DNA of 39,308 nt from an uncultured Sulfuricurvum sp. (GCF_937936435.1 NZ_CALDDG010000001.1:1-39308), one strand, 5' to 3'. Counted from the first letter of the stretch, positions 24,764-32,621 are shown. Notes: generated by a model from the sequence alone, not told the origin. Program-made: numbers and translations.

Positions 24764-25384
24764 GTGACCAAAAGCGATTTTAGAACCTACTGTCTCTCAA
24801 GGCTCAAAGAGTCGAACCGAAGCACTAAAAGCTATCGGGATGCCAGAGTCCGTTCTCGCCTGAAAAAGGTGATGAAAGAGCTGGCTCCCGAACGGGTTTT
24901 GGCCTTTTGGCCGATGGGTTTCGAAGCTGATATCCGCGAGACTATCCACACATTACGCCGTGAATCACAAGTATATTTGCCGTTTATGGATGGCGTCAGT
25001 TTCAAGATGGTACCATTAAGATACCCGTTGGAACGTAAGAGTTTTGGGATTTATGAGCCGCGGGATTCATATACAAAATATAATTTAATAGATGTAGCTA
25101 TTGTTCCTGTCGTTGGGGTAGACGGGTTATTTCGCCGAATCGGATTCGGCAAAGGGATGTATGATCGATTTTTCCCAACCCTGAAAAAGAGACCTTTTAC
25201 TATTTTTATTCAATCATGTGAGTGCAAAACAACGCAAAACATATGTGACGATTATGATGTACAAGGAGATTTGTTAATCACCCCGCGCAGAGTCTATGGC
25301 ATGAGGGATTCAAATGTTAAACGAACTACTCGTAGGCGGCGTGGTCGCCATATCGAGCGGTCTGGTCGGTTTTTTAATTTCTAA
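24764..25384 (+). CDS. 5-formyltetrahydrofolate cyclo-ligase
   Basis: The 206-residue protein converts 5-formyl-THF to 5,10-methenyl-THF with ATP. It shows the family's RSRLKKVMKE start, LAFWPMGFEADIRE, LPFMDGVSFKMVPL, and the signature VVGVDGLFRRIGFGKGMYDRF with the glycine-rich GFGKGMYD. The start is a GTG at 24764 with AAAGGT before it. The last 23 residues, very rich in arginine (KRTTRRRRGRH), are encoded inside the RNase Y gene in another frame and go beyond the normal family end near DLLITPR. The 71-base overlap is unusually long for this genome. Confidence 0.9.
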   Translation: MTKSDFRTYCLSRLKESNRSTKSYRDARVRSRLKKVMKELAPERVLAFWPMGFEADIRETIHTLRRESQVYLPFMDGVSFKMVPLRYPLERKSFGIYEPRDSYTKYNLIDVAIVPVVGVDGLFRRIGFGKGMYDRFFPTLKKRPFTIFIQSCECKTTQNICDDYDVQGDLLITPRRVYGMRDSNVKRTTRRRRGRHIERSGRFFNF

Positions 25385-26882
25385 AAAGATTTCAGCAACA
25401 CAGTTTGATTTATATTTGGAACAGGCGAAAGCCAAATCCAAAGCGATAGAAAACGAAGCGCAAATGATTCTGGAACGTGCGTCTATACGGTCGCGCGAGA
25501 TAGAAAAAGAGGCGCAAAAACGATACGATGAGACCTATGAACAGGTTAAAAGAGATTTGAGCGAGCGTGAGAATACCGTTCATCGTTCGGAACAAGAGAT
25601 TGAGCGTTTCCGAAAAGCGGAAGAGGAAAAAATCGCTTCGGTACGGGCGACGGTAGAAAATCAGCGCCTAAACCTGGAACGCAATGAGAGAGCTTTAGAG
25701 AAATTAAAAGACGATTACCGCCAAAAAAGTGAGCAGCTTAGGGTGATTGTGGAGGATCGTGCCCACCTTTCGGTGAACGATGCCAAAACAATCTTATTAG
25801 AACAGGTACGCGAAGAGATGCGTTCGGAGCTGGCACGTAAAATGCGCGAATTGGAGGAACAATCCAAAGAACAGCTCAAGCGCAAAGCCAATTACATTTT
25901 GGCGCAGGCGACATCGCGTTTTGCCGGAGATTTTGCGGCCGAGAGGCTGATTAGTGTTATCCATCTGGACGATGATGAGCTCAAAGGGCGCATTATCGGA
26001 AAAGAGGGGCGCAATATCAAGACCCTCGAAATGGTGACCGGAGTCGATATTATCATCGATGAAACTCCGAACGCAATTATCGTGAGTTCGTTCAACCTGT
26101 ATCGCCGCGCTATTGCGACGAAAACGATCGAACTGCTGATCGAAGACGGGAGGATTCAGCCGGCACGGATCGAAGAAGTCTATCAGAAAGTATGCGATGA
26201 GTTTGAAGAGGCCGTATTGCGCGAAGGGGAGGAGATCGTCTTCGATATGGGGCTTCAGGGAGTTCATCCCGAATTGATGAAACTGCTCGGACGATTACGG
26301 TACCGTTCCAGTTACGGACAAAATGCTTTGGCACATACTCTGGAAGTCGCCCATTTAGCCGGAATTATGGCATCGGAGATGGGCGGTGACGTCAAATTGG
26401 CTCGGCGTGCGGGGTTATTGCACGATATCGGAAAGACGCTGACTCAGGAGAACGGAGGCAGCCATGTCGATATCGGTGCCGAATTGTGCCGACGCTATAA
26501 CGAAGATCCGGTCGTGATCAATGCGATTTATGCCCATCACGGGTATGAAGAGATCAAAAGCATCGAGTGTGCGGCGGTATGTGCCGCCGATACCCTCTCT
26601 GCGGCGCGTCCGGGGGCGCGCCGAGAGGTATTGGAAAGTTTCTTGCGACGTGTGAGCGAGATCGAAGAGATCGCGACGCAAAAAGCAGGGGTAAAACAGG
26701 CGTATGCGATCAATGCCGGACGTGAAGTACGGGTCATTGTCAGCGCACAAAGCGTCAATGATGACGAAACCGTATTGCTCGCACGTGAAATCGCCGATGA
26801 TATTTCTCAGAAAGTGCAGTTCCCGGGAGAAATTAAAGTAAGCGTCATCCGCGAAAGCCGAGCAGTCGAATACGCGAGATAA
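25314..26882 (+). CDS. rny: Ribonuclease Y
   Basis: The 522-residue membrane-anchored endoribonuclease starts bulk mRNA decay. Its parts in order are an N-terminal helix (about 4-24), a long charged coiled coil (about 30-205), a KH domain with GRIIGKEGRNIKTLE, an HD domain with ARRAGLLHDIGKTLTQ and AIYAHHGYEEI, and a C-terminal domain ending ESRAVEYAR. Length is standard. The ATG at 25314 directly precedes the anchor helix, so the overlap with the upstream gene is real rather than a wrong start. It is the main nuclease expected here in place of RNase E-type decay. Confidence 0.95.
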   Translation: MLNELLVGGVVAISSGLVGFLISKKISATQFDLYLEQAKAKSKAIENEAQMILERASIRSREIEKEAQKRYDETYEQVKRDLSERENTVHRSEQEIERFRKAEEEKIASVRATVENQRLNLERNERALEKLKDDYRQKSEQLRVIVEDRAHLSVNDAKTILLEQVREEMRSELARKMRELEEQSKEQLKRKANYILAQATSRFAGDFAAERLISVIHLDDDELKGRIIGKEGRNIKTLEMVTGVDIIIDETPNAIIVSSFNLYRRAIATKTIELLIEDGRIQPARIEEVYQKVCDEFEEAVLREGEEIVFDMGLQGVHPELMKLLGRLRYRSSYGQNALAHTLEVAHLAGIMASEMGGDVKLARRAGLLHDIGKTLTQENGGSHVDIGAELCRRYNEDPVVINAIYAHHGYEEIKSIECAAVCAADTLSAARPGARREVLESFLRRVSEIEEIATQKAGVKQAYAINAGREVRVIVSAQSVNDDETVLLAREIADDISQKVQFPGEIKVSVIRESRAVEYAR

Positions 26883-26981
26883 CAATTTATTTAAAAATGT
26901 TATACTCTTTTGATAGAAAAACAGTATGATTCTCTCTTATGAGTCAGACGTGACGATTTTCAGATGCAAGGGATAAACCGT

Positions 26982-27431
26982 ATGAAAAAAGAAGAAACTC
27001 TTACACACCTTCGAAATGCCAAAAAAGCTCATATTACATGGGTGCATCGTGCCCATGCACTGATCGAGGGGCTCCCTGTCGAAAAAGAGCAGGTTCCGGT
27101 TAGCTGTACCGAGTGCAAATTCGGACAATGGTTTTACGGGGAAGGGCAGCGGCTAAACATGATGCCGAGTATGGATTGTCTCAAAGAGATTGAGACGCTC
27201 CATTTCGAGCTGCATGATACGTATATGAAGATTTTTAAAATTTATTTTAGCGATGACGACCGATCGTTTATTTCAAAATTATTCGGAACAAAGAAAAAAA
27301 TCTCTCCGATGAATCACGATATCGCAAAAGATTACTACACACAGCTAAAAGCGACTTCTGAAAAACTCATCGCCGCTATAGAACGGCTGGAACGCAGATT
27401 ATTCGCCCTCCAAGAGGGGAGCTTCGTATAA
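26982..27431 (+). CDS. Stand-alone CZB (chemoreceptor zinc-binding) domain protein
   Basis: From ATG 26982, chosen because AAGGG lies about 9 bases upstream, the product has 149 residues. It fits the CZB domain, a four-helix zinc-binding unit usually found at the C terminus of chemoreceptors or on diguanylate cyclases. The likely ligands are H17 in AHITWVH, C45 in ECKFGQWFY, and H74 and H78 in LHFELH. No methyl-accepting or GGDEF domain is attached; a basic C-terminal helix (KLIAAIERLERRLFAL) may form a coiled coil. CZB proteins sense zinc or hypochlorous acid in other bacteria. It lies 99 bases after rny. Confidence 0.82.
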   Translation: MKKEETLTHLRNAKKAHITWVHRAHALIEGLPVEKEQVPVSCTECKFGQWFYGEGQRLNMMPSMDCLKEIETLHFELHDTYMKIFKIYFSDDDRSFISKLFGTKKKISPMNHDIAKDYYTQLKATSEKLIAAIERLERRLFALQEGSFV

Positions 27432-27435
27432 ATCT

Positions 27436-27996
27436 TTAGTGCTTTTCCGGGATCGTTACGACGATCATTCCGCGTAAATCTCCCATCTTGTATCCGGTAG
27501 CTTTATCTTCCGGATAGAGCTCTTTAATCGCTTTATAGAGTGCTGTATTACCGCTGATATCCCCATGACATTTCAAACAGGCTTCCTTTGCGATGGTGAT
27601 CGGTTTATAATAGCTGTAGGATCCGTTTTGGGTAGTCAGTTCATAGGGAGGAAGCGGCGCTCCGCTCTCCTGCATTTTTTTCCATCGTTCCAAAACCGAT
27701 TTTTCCGCGGATGACGGCATATTGATCGGATTGCGGTTTTCGAGACTGACCCGCTTTATGGAGAGGTTGTGCTCTTTTCCGATTTGATCGGTCAGGTGAA
27801 GGGCATTTTGCGAACAAAAGTGCAGAGCCGCCATCGGACCGCCGTTTTGCATTTGTCCGACCAACTCGCTTCCTAAGCGTTGGAGGAGCGCATTGGAGGC
27901 GGCAGAAGCTTTTTGAACCGTCGATTCCTGATCTGCGAGGGGTGCAGCGGAGAGAGTGGCTGCTACAAGGAGAGAAACAAAAGAAACTTTGATCAT
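27436..27996 (-). CDS. DUF3365 (Tll0287-like) mono-haem c-type periplasmic protein
   Basis: The 186-residue protein has a signal peptide (MIKVSFVSLLVAATLSA) and a DUF3365 domain spanning most of the mature part. One CxxCH haem site is seen, C140-C143-H144 in EACLKCHG, and IKRVSLENRNPINMP is a family landmark. Such domains act as haem-based gas or redox sensors in the periplasm, often fused to a kinase or cyclase; here it is free. It converges with the CZB gene with a 4-base gap. No partner kinase is adjacent. Confidence 0.85.
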   Translation of the reverse strand: MIKVSFVSLLVAATLSAAPLADQESTVQKASAASNALLQRLGSELVGQMQNGGPMAALHFCSQNALHLTDQIGKEHNLSIKRVSLENRNPINMPSSAEKSVLERWKKMQESGAPLPPYELTTQNGSYSYYKPITIAKEACLKCHGDISGNTALYKAIKELYPEDKATGYKMGDLRGMIVVTIPEKH

Positions 27997-28062
27997 ATGT
28001 ATATCCTTATATTATTTTTATCATAATTATAACGGATTTAATATGGGCTTATTTTGACCTTC

Positions 28063-28947
28063 TCAATGTAAGTTAAGCTCTTCAGAATCGTCATACGGAT
28101 CGAGGTGAATGAGCGAGTAGACGGTATTGTCGGGAAAGAGATTTTTAAATGCCAACTCGATTTTATCTCCCACCATATGGGCATCGTACAAAGATGTACT
28201 GATGCTGAAGACAACGTGAACGCTGATGTAAATTTCCGATCCCGATTGACGGGTACGCAGATCGTGATGACTGCTGATATCAAGCTGCGAATTGAGGATG
28301 GTGTTGATTTTGGCGACGCTTTGGGGATCGAGTGCGGCATCAAGAAGCATCATAATCCCCTCTTTGATGAGCGGGAAAGCGGAATAGAGCATATAAGCGC
28401 TGATGCCTATCCCCAGTATCGGGTCGATAATCGTATAATCGGTTAAAGAGATAAACGCAAGTGATGCCAAAACGGCGCCGTTGCTGAGAAGGTCGGTCTG
28501 GTAGTGCAGCGCATCTGCCTTGATTACCATATTTCCCGTTTTAGCGGCAACGAATTTTAAAAACAAAACCAATGCGGCGGTTATAACCAAAGAAGCGATC
28601 ATGACGATCAAAGAAGCGTTGAGATGGGTGATAGTGCTTCCCTGCACCATTTTGGAAACGGCTTCGTAGAGGATAAAGAGTGCCGAAAGGGAGATGATGG
28701 TGCCTTCGATGACGGCTGCGAGAGGTTCGAGTTTACGACGTCCGAAATTGAATTTTTCGTCCGGTTCTTTGTCCGAGTTGTGCAAAGCGAAATAATTGAA
28801 TGCTGAGACGACGAGATCGAGCAATGAGTCGATGGCAGAGGCCAGTACGGCTACGGAGCCGCTGATAACGCCTACCGTCAGTTTAAAGGCGACGAGGAGA
28901 AAGGCGACGGAACTGGAAACAAGGGTGGCTTTTTTTTCTATACGCAT
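28063..28947 (-). CDS. Cation diffusion facilitator family metal exporter
   Basis: The 294-residue protein has about six membrane helices and a cytoplasmic C-terminal domain (about 210-294). Metal-site positions are visible in ASAIDSLLDLVVSAFN and ADALHYQTDLLSNGAVL, where paired acidic residues and a histidine line the transport site. The first motif has the DSLLD form typical of the FieF/YiiP zinc-iron group. It exports divalent metals in exchange for protons. The gene stands alone, divergent from cmoB. The exact metal is not readable from sequence. Confidence 0.92.
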   Translation of the reverse strand: MRIEKKATLVSSSVAFLLVAFKLTVGVISGSVAVLASAIDSLLDLVVSAFNYFALHNSDKEPDEKFNFGRRKLEPLAAVIEGTIISLSALFILYEAVSKMVQGSTITHLNASLIVMIASLVITAALVLFLKFVAAKTGNMVIKADALHYQTDLLSNGAVLASLAFISLTDYTIIDPILGIGISAYMLYSAFPLIKEGIMMLLDAALDPQSVAKINTILNSQLDISSHHDLRTRQSGSEIYISVHVVFSISTSLYDAHMVGDKIELAFKNLFPDNTVYSLIHLDPYDDSEELNLH

Positions 28948-29010
28948 AGGGGGATTTTAGCGAAAGATGGCTAAAATTAACACTTATCAGTAAATGTCAA
29001 GGAGAGAAGA

Positions 29011-29904
29011 GTGGATTTAGAAGCGGTTCGTCGGGAACGCTCCGAATGGATGAAATGGAAGAATATCGCTCCGTTACGCGAAGCATTGGAAAAACTCCCT
29101 TCATTCGATGCGGCCGTAACATTAGGCAATACGGTCGAACTGAAAACCGAAGAACCGGTCGATATGGCGGAAGTGGAACGGATCGCTCGGATGATGATGC
29201 CGTGGCGAAAAGGGCCGTTCGACCTTTTCGGCCTATTTATTGATACGGAGTGGCGCTCAGACCTCAAATACAATTTTCTCCGTCCCCATTTCAATCTGCA
29301 CGGAAAAAAAGTCGCCGATATCGGATGCAACAACGGCTATTATATGTTCCGTTTCCTCGAAGACACTCCGACCAAAGTGGTCGGATTTGACCCTTCCGCA
29401 CTGTTTAAATCGCAATTCGATCTGATTAACCGTTTCGTCAAAAGCGACATCGTCTACGAACTCTTGGGAGTGGAACATCTGCCGTTTTACGAAGAGAAAT
29501 TCGACGTCATTTTTTGTCTGGGAGTCCTGTACCACCGAAGCGATCCCGTAGCAATGCTGAAAAGTTTGCGTCAAGGGCTCGAAGAGGGGGGTGAAATCTA
29601 TCTCGATACGTTTATCATCGAAGGAGACGAACCGTATGCGCTTTGTCCGAGCGAGAGCTATTCGAAGATAACGAACGTCTATTTCGTACCGACGCTTAAA
29701 GCGTTGGAAAATTGGTGTCTGCGTGCCGGATTCAAATCGTTTGAAGTGTTGGGAGCCGTGCGTACGACCTCGGATGAACAGCGTAAAACGGATTGGATCG
29801 AATCGCATAGCCTTGAAGATTTTCTCGATCCGGACGATAATAGCAAAACCATAGAGGGATATCCGGCACCGATACGCGGATATGTACGAATCAAAAAGGG
29901 GTAG
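29011..29904 (+). CDS. cmoB: tRNA U34 carboxymethyltransferase
   Basis: The 297-residue enzyme uses carboxy-SAM to make 5-carboxymethoxyuridine at the tRNA wobble position. Family landmarks are MMPWRKGPFDLFG, IDTEWRSDLKYNF and the SAM loop VADIGCNNGYYMFRF. VFFxPT-like NVYFVPTLKALENW and FIEGDEP-like segments follow. The GTG at 29011 has AAGGAG about 8 bases upstream. CmoA, which makes carboxy-SAM, is not in the window. It is followed two bases later by a hotdog-fold gene, the order recalled for Campylobacter (Cj0976-Cj0977) and Helicobacter. Confidence 0.93.
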   Translation: MDLEAVRRERSEWMKWKNIAPLREALEKLPSFDAAVTLGNTVELKTEEPVDMAEVERIARMMMPWRKGPFDLFGLFIDTEWRSDLKYNFLRPHFNLHGKKVADIGCNNGYYMFRFLEDTPTKVVGFDPSALFKSQFDLINRFVKSDIVYELLGVEHLPFYEEKFDVIFCLGVLYHRSDPVAMLKSLRQGLEEGGEIYLDTFIIEGDEPYALCPSESYSKITNVYFVPTLKALENWCLRAGFKSFEVLGAVRTTSDEQRKTDWIESHSLEDFLDPDDNSKTIEGYPAPIRGYVRIKKG

Positions 29905-29906
29905 TT

Positions 29907-30380
29907 TTGGCAAAAAGTCAACCGGAATCGATGGAAGAAGAGTCGATACAGATCGCGACCAATCAGCATACGGCACTCAATACGCATGAGCGGATCAATA
30001 CGGTTTACAGCGGAGAAGTAGCTCAGCTTGATAGCGGGTATGCAAAGATCGTTTTGGAAACGACCGAAGTGATGCGAGCCGATGAGGTGGGATTGGTACA
30101 CGGAGGATTTATCTTCAGTGCCGCCGATTTTGCGGCCATGGCGGCTGTCAATGAACCGAATGTGGTATTAGCCTCGTGCAACTGTTTGTTTTTGGCTCCT
30201 GTTAGGGTCGGAGACAGGGTAACGTTCGAAGCGACCGAACATCAAAAAGAGGGACGTAAACGCAATGTGACCGTTCGCGGATTCGTTCATGATATCAAAG
30301 TCTTCGAAGGGGAATTTAAAACCGTCGTAACCGAGCGCCACGTACTGCGCCTCGATTTGATGAAAAATGTCGAAGGGTGA
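29907..30380 (+). CDS. Hotdog-fold protein, Cj0977-like
   Basis: This 157-residue protein matches the hotdog/thioesterase fold: GLVHGGFIFSAADFAAMAAVN, here at about 61-82, is the long central helix with its HGG turn, and FLAPVRVGDRVTFEATE is the following sheet. Its place directly after cmoB suggests it corresponds to C. jejuni Cj0977, a hotdog protein linked to flagellar co-expression and virulence without a proven substrate. A TTG at 29907 follows AAAAAGGGG and is taken as start; ATG at 29931 is an alternative that loses eight weakly conserved residues. Thioesterase activity is an inference. Confidence 0.8.
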   Translation: MAKSQPESMEEESIQIATNQHTALNTHERINTVYSGEVAQLDSGYAKIVLETTEVMRADEVGLVHGGFIFSAADFAAMAAVNEPNVVLASCNCLFLAPVRVGDRVTFEATEHQKEGRKRNVTVRGFVHDIKVFEGEFKTVVTERHVLRLDLMKNVEG

Positions 30381-30382
30381 GG

Positions 30383-30976
30383 CTAGATCATTCGTAGCCA
30401 ATACTCTACGTTTCTTTGTTCCGCACGCACGGTGGTTGGATTTCCGTGCCCCGGATAGAGCGGTTTATCGATCGTCCATGTCGCAAACTTTTTGAGGCTT
30501 TGGCGCATCGCTTCACCGTCGGAATAGGGAAAATCCCACCGCCCGATGGAACCTTCAAACAAAAAATCTCCGCTGAATATCGCATCGCCGATCTCGATCA
30601 TCGAACATCCCGGACAGTGGCCCGGAAAATGGTGAAATTTCACCTCGATCCCGCCGATTTCAAATACCTGATCCCCATCGACCGTAACATCGGGAGTGGA
30701 GGGGGGAAGTCCGGGCATCCATGTGCTGTTTTGCAACAGCATCACGTCCCCTTTCGGGGTATAGAGAGGAATCTCAAGCTTTTCTTGCAGAGCGCTGTTG
30801 CTCCAGACATGGTCGAAATGACCGTGGGTATTTAAAATGGCGATAGGATTTTGGACGTTTGCCATCACCCATTCGGTTGCCCCCATCCCCGGATCGATGA
30901 TGATCTCTTTGCCGTCGATTTTTACGATATAACAGTTGGTTTGATAATCGCCCATCGCTCTTTTTAGGATTTCCAT
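30383..30976 (-). CDS. Metallo-beta-lactamase-fold hydrolase (glyoxalase II-like)
   Basis: The 197-residue cytoplasmic hydrolase has the double-metal site motifs: NTHGHFDHVW (HxHxDH), FHHFPGHCPG, FSGDFLFEGSIGRWD with the bridging aspartate, and YPGHGNPT. It also has the family opening NCYIVKIDGKEIIIDPG. Size and motifs put it with the short GloB-type hydrolases seen in most bacteria, but the C-terminal substrate domain of true glyoxalase II is missing. It converges with the hotdog gene and diverges from the PemK-like gene. The start ATG 30976 is preceded by a TACAAT box. Confidence 0.9.
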   Translation of the reverse strand: MEILKRAMGDYQTNCYIVKIDGKEIIIDPGMGATEWVMANVQNPIAILNTHGHFDHVWSNSALQEKLEIPLYTPKGDVMLLQNSTWMPGLPPSTPDVTVDGDQVFEIGGIEVKFHHFPGHCPGCSMIEIGDAIFSGDFLFEGSIGRWDFPYSDGEAMRQSLKKFATWTIDKPLYPGHGNPTTVRAEQRNVEYWLRMI

Positions 30977-30998
30977 AAAGATACTCTTTTTTAGTCGG

Positions 30999-31004
30999 AT
31001 TGTA
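30999..31004 (-). promoter_or_regulatory. Candidate extended -10 box of the metallo-hydrolase gene
   Basis: The minus strand reads TGCTACAAT, 23 bases before ATG 30976. Its -35 region would fall in the left arm of the inverted repeat at 31020-31045. Confidence 0.45.
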
Positions 31005-31019
31005 GCATAAATGGGAGAG

Positions 31020-31045
31020 GGGCATTATCCTTTGCTATAATGCCC
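31020..31045. promoter_or_regulatory. Perfect inverted repeat over divergent promoters, candidate operator
   Basis: GGGCATTAT (31020-31028) and ATAATGCCC (31037-31045) are exact inverted repeats around an 8-base spacer. The right arm contains the TATAAT of the PemK-like gene, and the left arm sits where the -35 of the hydrolase gene would be. A dimeric repressor could control both genes. A transcript hairpin is less likely since the site lies at or before the start point. Confidence 0.45.
31036..31041 (+). promoter_or_regulatory. Extended -10 box of the PemK/MazF-like gene
   Basis: TGCTATAAT is a consensus extended -10 box. It gives a leader of about 63 bases containing a 7-codon mini-frame (31078-31101) that ends at the ribosome site of the next gene. 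Confidence 0.55.
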
Positions 31046-31110
31046 ATATCTTAGACACTGAAGACGAGATAGCAATAATGGATCAGCCTAACCAACGATG
31101 AGGGGAAAGT

Positions 31111-31503
31111 GTGAGCAAACGATTTGATGAATGGAACGAGACTAAAAAAACGATTCATTCCAAAACACAATTAGCCCATTTCCGCGAACGTGAGATTTAC
31201 GTCTCGACGATGGGGAGTAATGTCGGATTTGAACAAGATGGCAAAGGAGAAGACTTCATCCGTCCCGTTTTGGTTTTACGCAAATTTAGCAAACACAGTT
31301 TTATCGGTGTACCTCTAACCAGTGTAGTTAAAGAGGATATGTTTCACTATCCGTTTTCATTTATTGAGGGAAAAAAGAGCTACGCTATCCTCTCGCAAGT
31401 GCGGTTGTTTGATGCAAAACGGCTTGAACGTAAAATGGGAACGATCCAAGAAAACGATTTTAATGAGCTGAAAACGAGATTGAAAGAGTTGATGAAGTTA
31501 TAA
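31111..31503 (+). CDS. Orphan PemK/MazF-family toxin-like protein
   Basis: The 130-residue protein has the PemK/MazF core: REIYVSTMGSNVGFEQDGKG, FIRPVLVLRKFSKHSFIGVPL, and SYAILSQVRLFDAKRLERK. These are the strands and loops that form the mRNA-cleaving site in the family. An N-terminal FDEWNETKKTIH extension of about 25 residues is typical of a widespread solitary subgroup. The start is GTG 31111 behind AGGGGAAA. No antitoxin gene is present upstream or downstream, so toxicity is uncertain. An inverted repeat covers its promoter and a hairpin-rich tail follows its stop. Confidence 0.82.
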   Translation: MSKRFDEWNETKKTIHSKTQLAHFREREIYVSTMGSNVGFEQDGKGEDFIRPVLVLRKFSKHSFIGVPLTSVVKEDMFHYPFSFIEGKKSYAILSQVRLFDAKRLERKMGTIQENDFNELKTRLKELMKL

Positions 31504-31512
31504 GTTGTTCCC

Positions 31513-31559
31513 CTTGGGTTGCCCCAAGAGTAGTCCCGAAGGAAATTTGTAGAGAAATT
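31513..31559 (+). other. Hairpin-rich tail after the PemK-like gene, possible structured RNA
   Basis: Three adjacent hairpins can form: CTTGGG/CCCAAG with loop TTGC (31513-31528), TCC/GGA around CGAA, and AATTT/AAATT around a 6-base loop (31544-31559). No T run follows, so it is not a standard terminator. The first part is a GC-rich island in AT-rich DNA between convergent genes. Confidence 0.35.
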
Positions 31560-31608
31560 ATAGCACAAATAATAAATATTTAGCGATTCAAAGACAAAAG
31601 CTAATCCA

Positions 31609-32373
31609 TTATCCGATTGAAAACTTGACGTTGGATAGCTCTTCGGGCTTGTTTTTGTTCATATCGTATATCCCCTCGAAACTGTACGGAAACTGTCCGT
31701 TAAATTCTCCGATCCTTGCTCCGCTTGCCGTCGTCTCGGCATAATAGAAATCTTTGCCTCCGATGGTCAGTTTGGCATTCAGAAACGGCACATTACGGGT
31801 ATCGCTTATGTGGACGGCGACGAAAACATGGTGGGAGACATAGACGAAACGGTAATCGATCCCCCGCTCATTCAGCAGTGAAGCGAAGAGGTTTGATTTG
31901 TCGTCGCAGTCTCCCCAATTGCTTTTGACGACGGTGAGGGCATTTCTACTCGTGTAGTCGGTGCGGTAGGGGATGGCGGTGACGTAGTCGAAGAGCTTTT
32001 GGGCTTCGCATCCGTCATCGCGGTTGCATCCTTGGGTCAGCTGTTCGGCGAGAGGGGCGAGTTCCCCCGCACGCGCCAGATTGGTTTTGATCACCATACC
32101 GTTTAGCTCGATAACCCCTCGCTCATAAAGGCTTACAAATTGCGGAGAATTTTCAGGGTGATAGGCTCGAAGATCGCGCGTCTCGATCCATGTTATAGAC
32201 ATCCCTATGTAGGTGAATATTCCCACGACGCTCCCCACGCCGATAATCGACATAAAACCGGCTTTGGAGGTTTGGACCGAGCGTGTGGAAGCGGTTTTAG
32301 CCGATTTGAGAATTTCACGGTATACCGCTAAAGCGATGACGAGAACGATCGCGATTTTTAGCCACAGATCCAT
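31609..32373 (-). CDS. Membrane-anchored transglutaminase-like protein
   Basis: The 254-residue protein has two N-terminal membrane helices (about 3-19 and 40-62) and a transglutaminase-like domain (about 95-254). The catalytic cysteine is C156 in WGDCDDKSNLFASLL, and the histidine lies in SHHVFVAVHIS (H182 most likely). Such domains act as cysteine proteases or related thiol enzymes, here most likely facing the periplasm. FDYVTAIPYRTDY and YAETTASGARIGEF also fit. It is preceded by a GIY-YIG gene whose end it overlaps by 16 bases. The natural substrate is not known. Confidence 0.8.
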   Translation of the reverse strand: MDLWLKIAIVLVIALAVYREILKSAKTASTRSVQTSKAGFMSIIGVGSVVGIFTYIGMSITWIETRDLRAYHPENSPQFVSLYERGVIELNGMVIKTNLARAGELAPLAEQLTQGCNRDDGCEAQKLFDYVTAIPYRTDYTSRNALTVVKSNWGDCDDKSNLFASLLNERGIDYRFVYVSHHVFVAVHISDTRNVPFLNAKLTIGGKDFYYAETTASGARIGEFNGQFPYSFEGIYDMNKNKPEELSNVKFSIG

Positions 32374-32621
32374 AGTGCCTCTTTGTCGCTTCGTTTCATC
32401 CGTTTGATCGCGCGTTCCCGTTTCAATGCCGTACTTTTATCGGGATGAGACTCCTGATACATCAACGTGACGGGACGGCGGTAGCGGGTATATTTCGCCC
32501 CTTTGTCGGATGTGTTGTGCTCATGTACTCTTTTATCGATGTCTAGAGCAATCCCCGTATAGTAGGTATCGTCGCTGCATTTGAGGATATAGAGGCTGTA
32601 GGCTTTTGCGGACGGTTTCAT
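32358..32621 (-). CDS. GIY-YIG nuclease domain protein (UPF0213/YhbQ-like)
   Basis: From ATG 32621 the 87-residue protein is a minimal GIY-YIG domain: YSLYILKCSDDTYYTGI, DIDKRVHEHNT, KGAKYTRYRRPVTLMY and ALKRERAIKRMKR. These match the YhbQ/UPF0213 group, small proteins with proposed but poorly proven DNA-nuclease activity. An in-frame codon 63 bases upstream would add a hydrophobic start unlike the family and would run into the divergent gene region. Its stop lies 16 bases inside the transglutaminase-like gene, suggesting coupling. Confidence 0.88.
   Translation of the reverse strand: MKPSAKAYSLYILKCSDDTYYTGIALDIDKRVHEHNTSDKGAKYTRYRRPVTLMYQESHPDKSTALKRERAIKRMKRSDKEALWICG

Noticed and set aside
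25242..25384. Frameshift at the end of the cyclo-ligase gene
   Set aside because: All family motifs are in one frame and the expected end near LLITPR is reached before the extension, so an overlap explains the data without a sequence error.
31078..31101. Seven-codon mini-frame before the PemK-like gene as an antitoxin or leader peptide
   Set aside because: It is far too short for an antitoxin and has no ribosome site of its own; it probably arises by chance.
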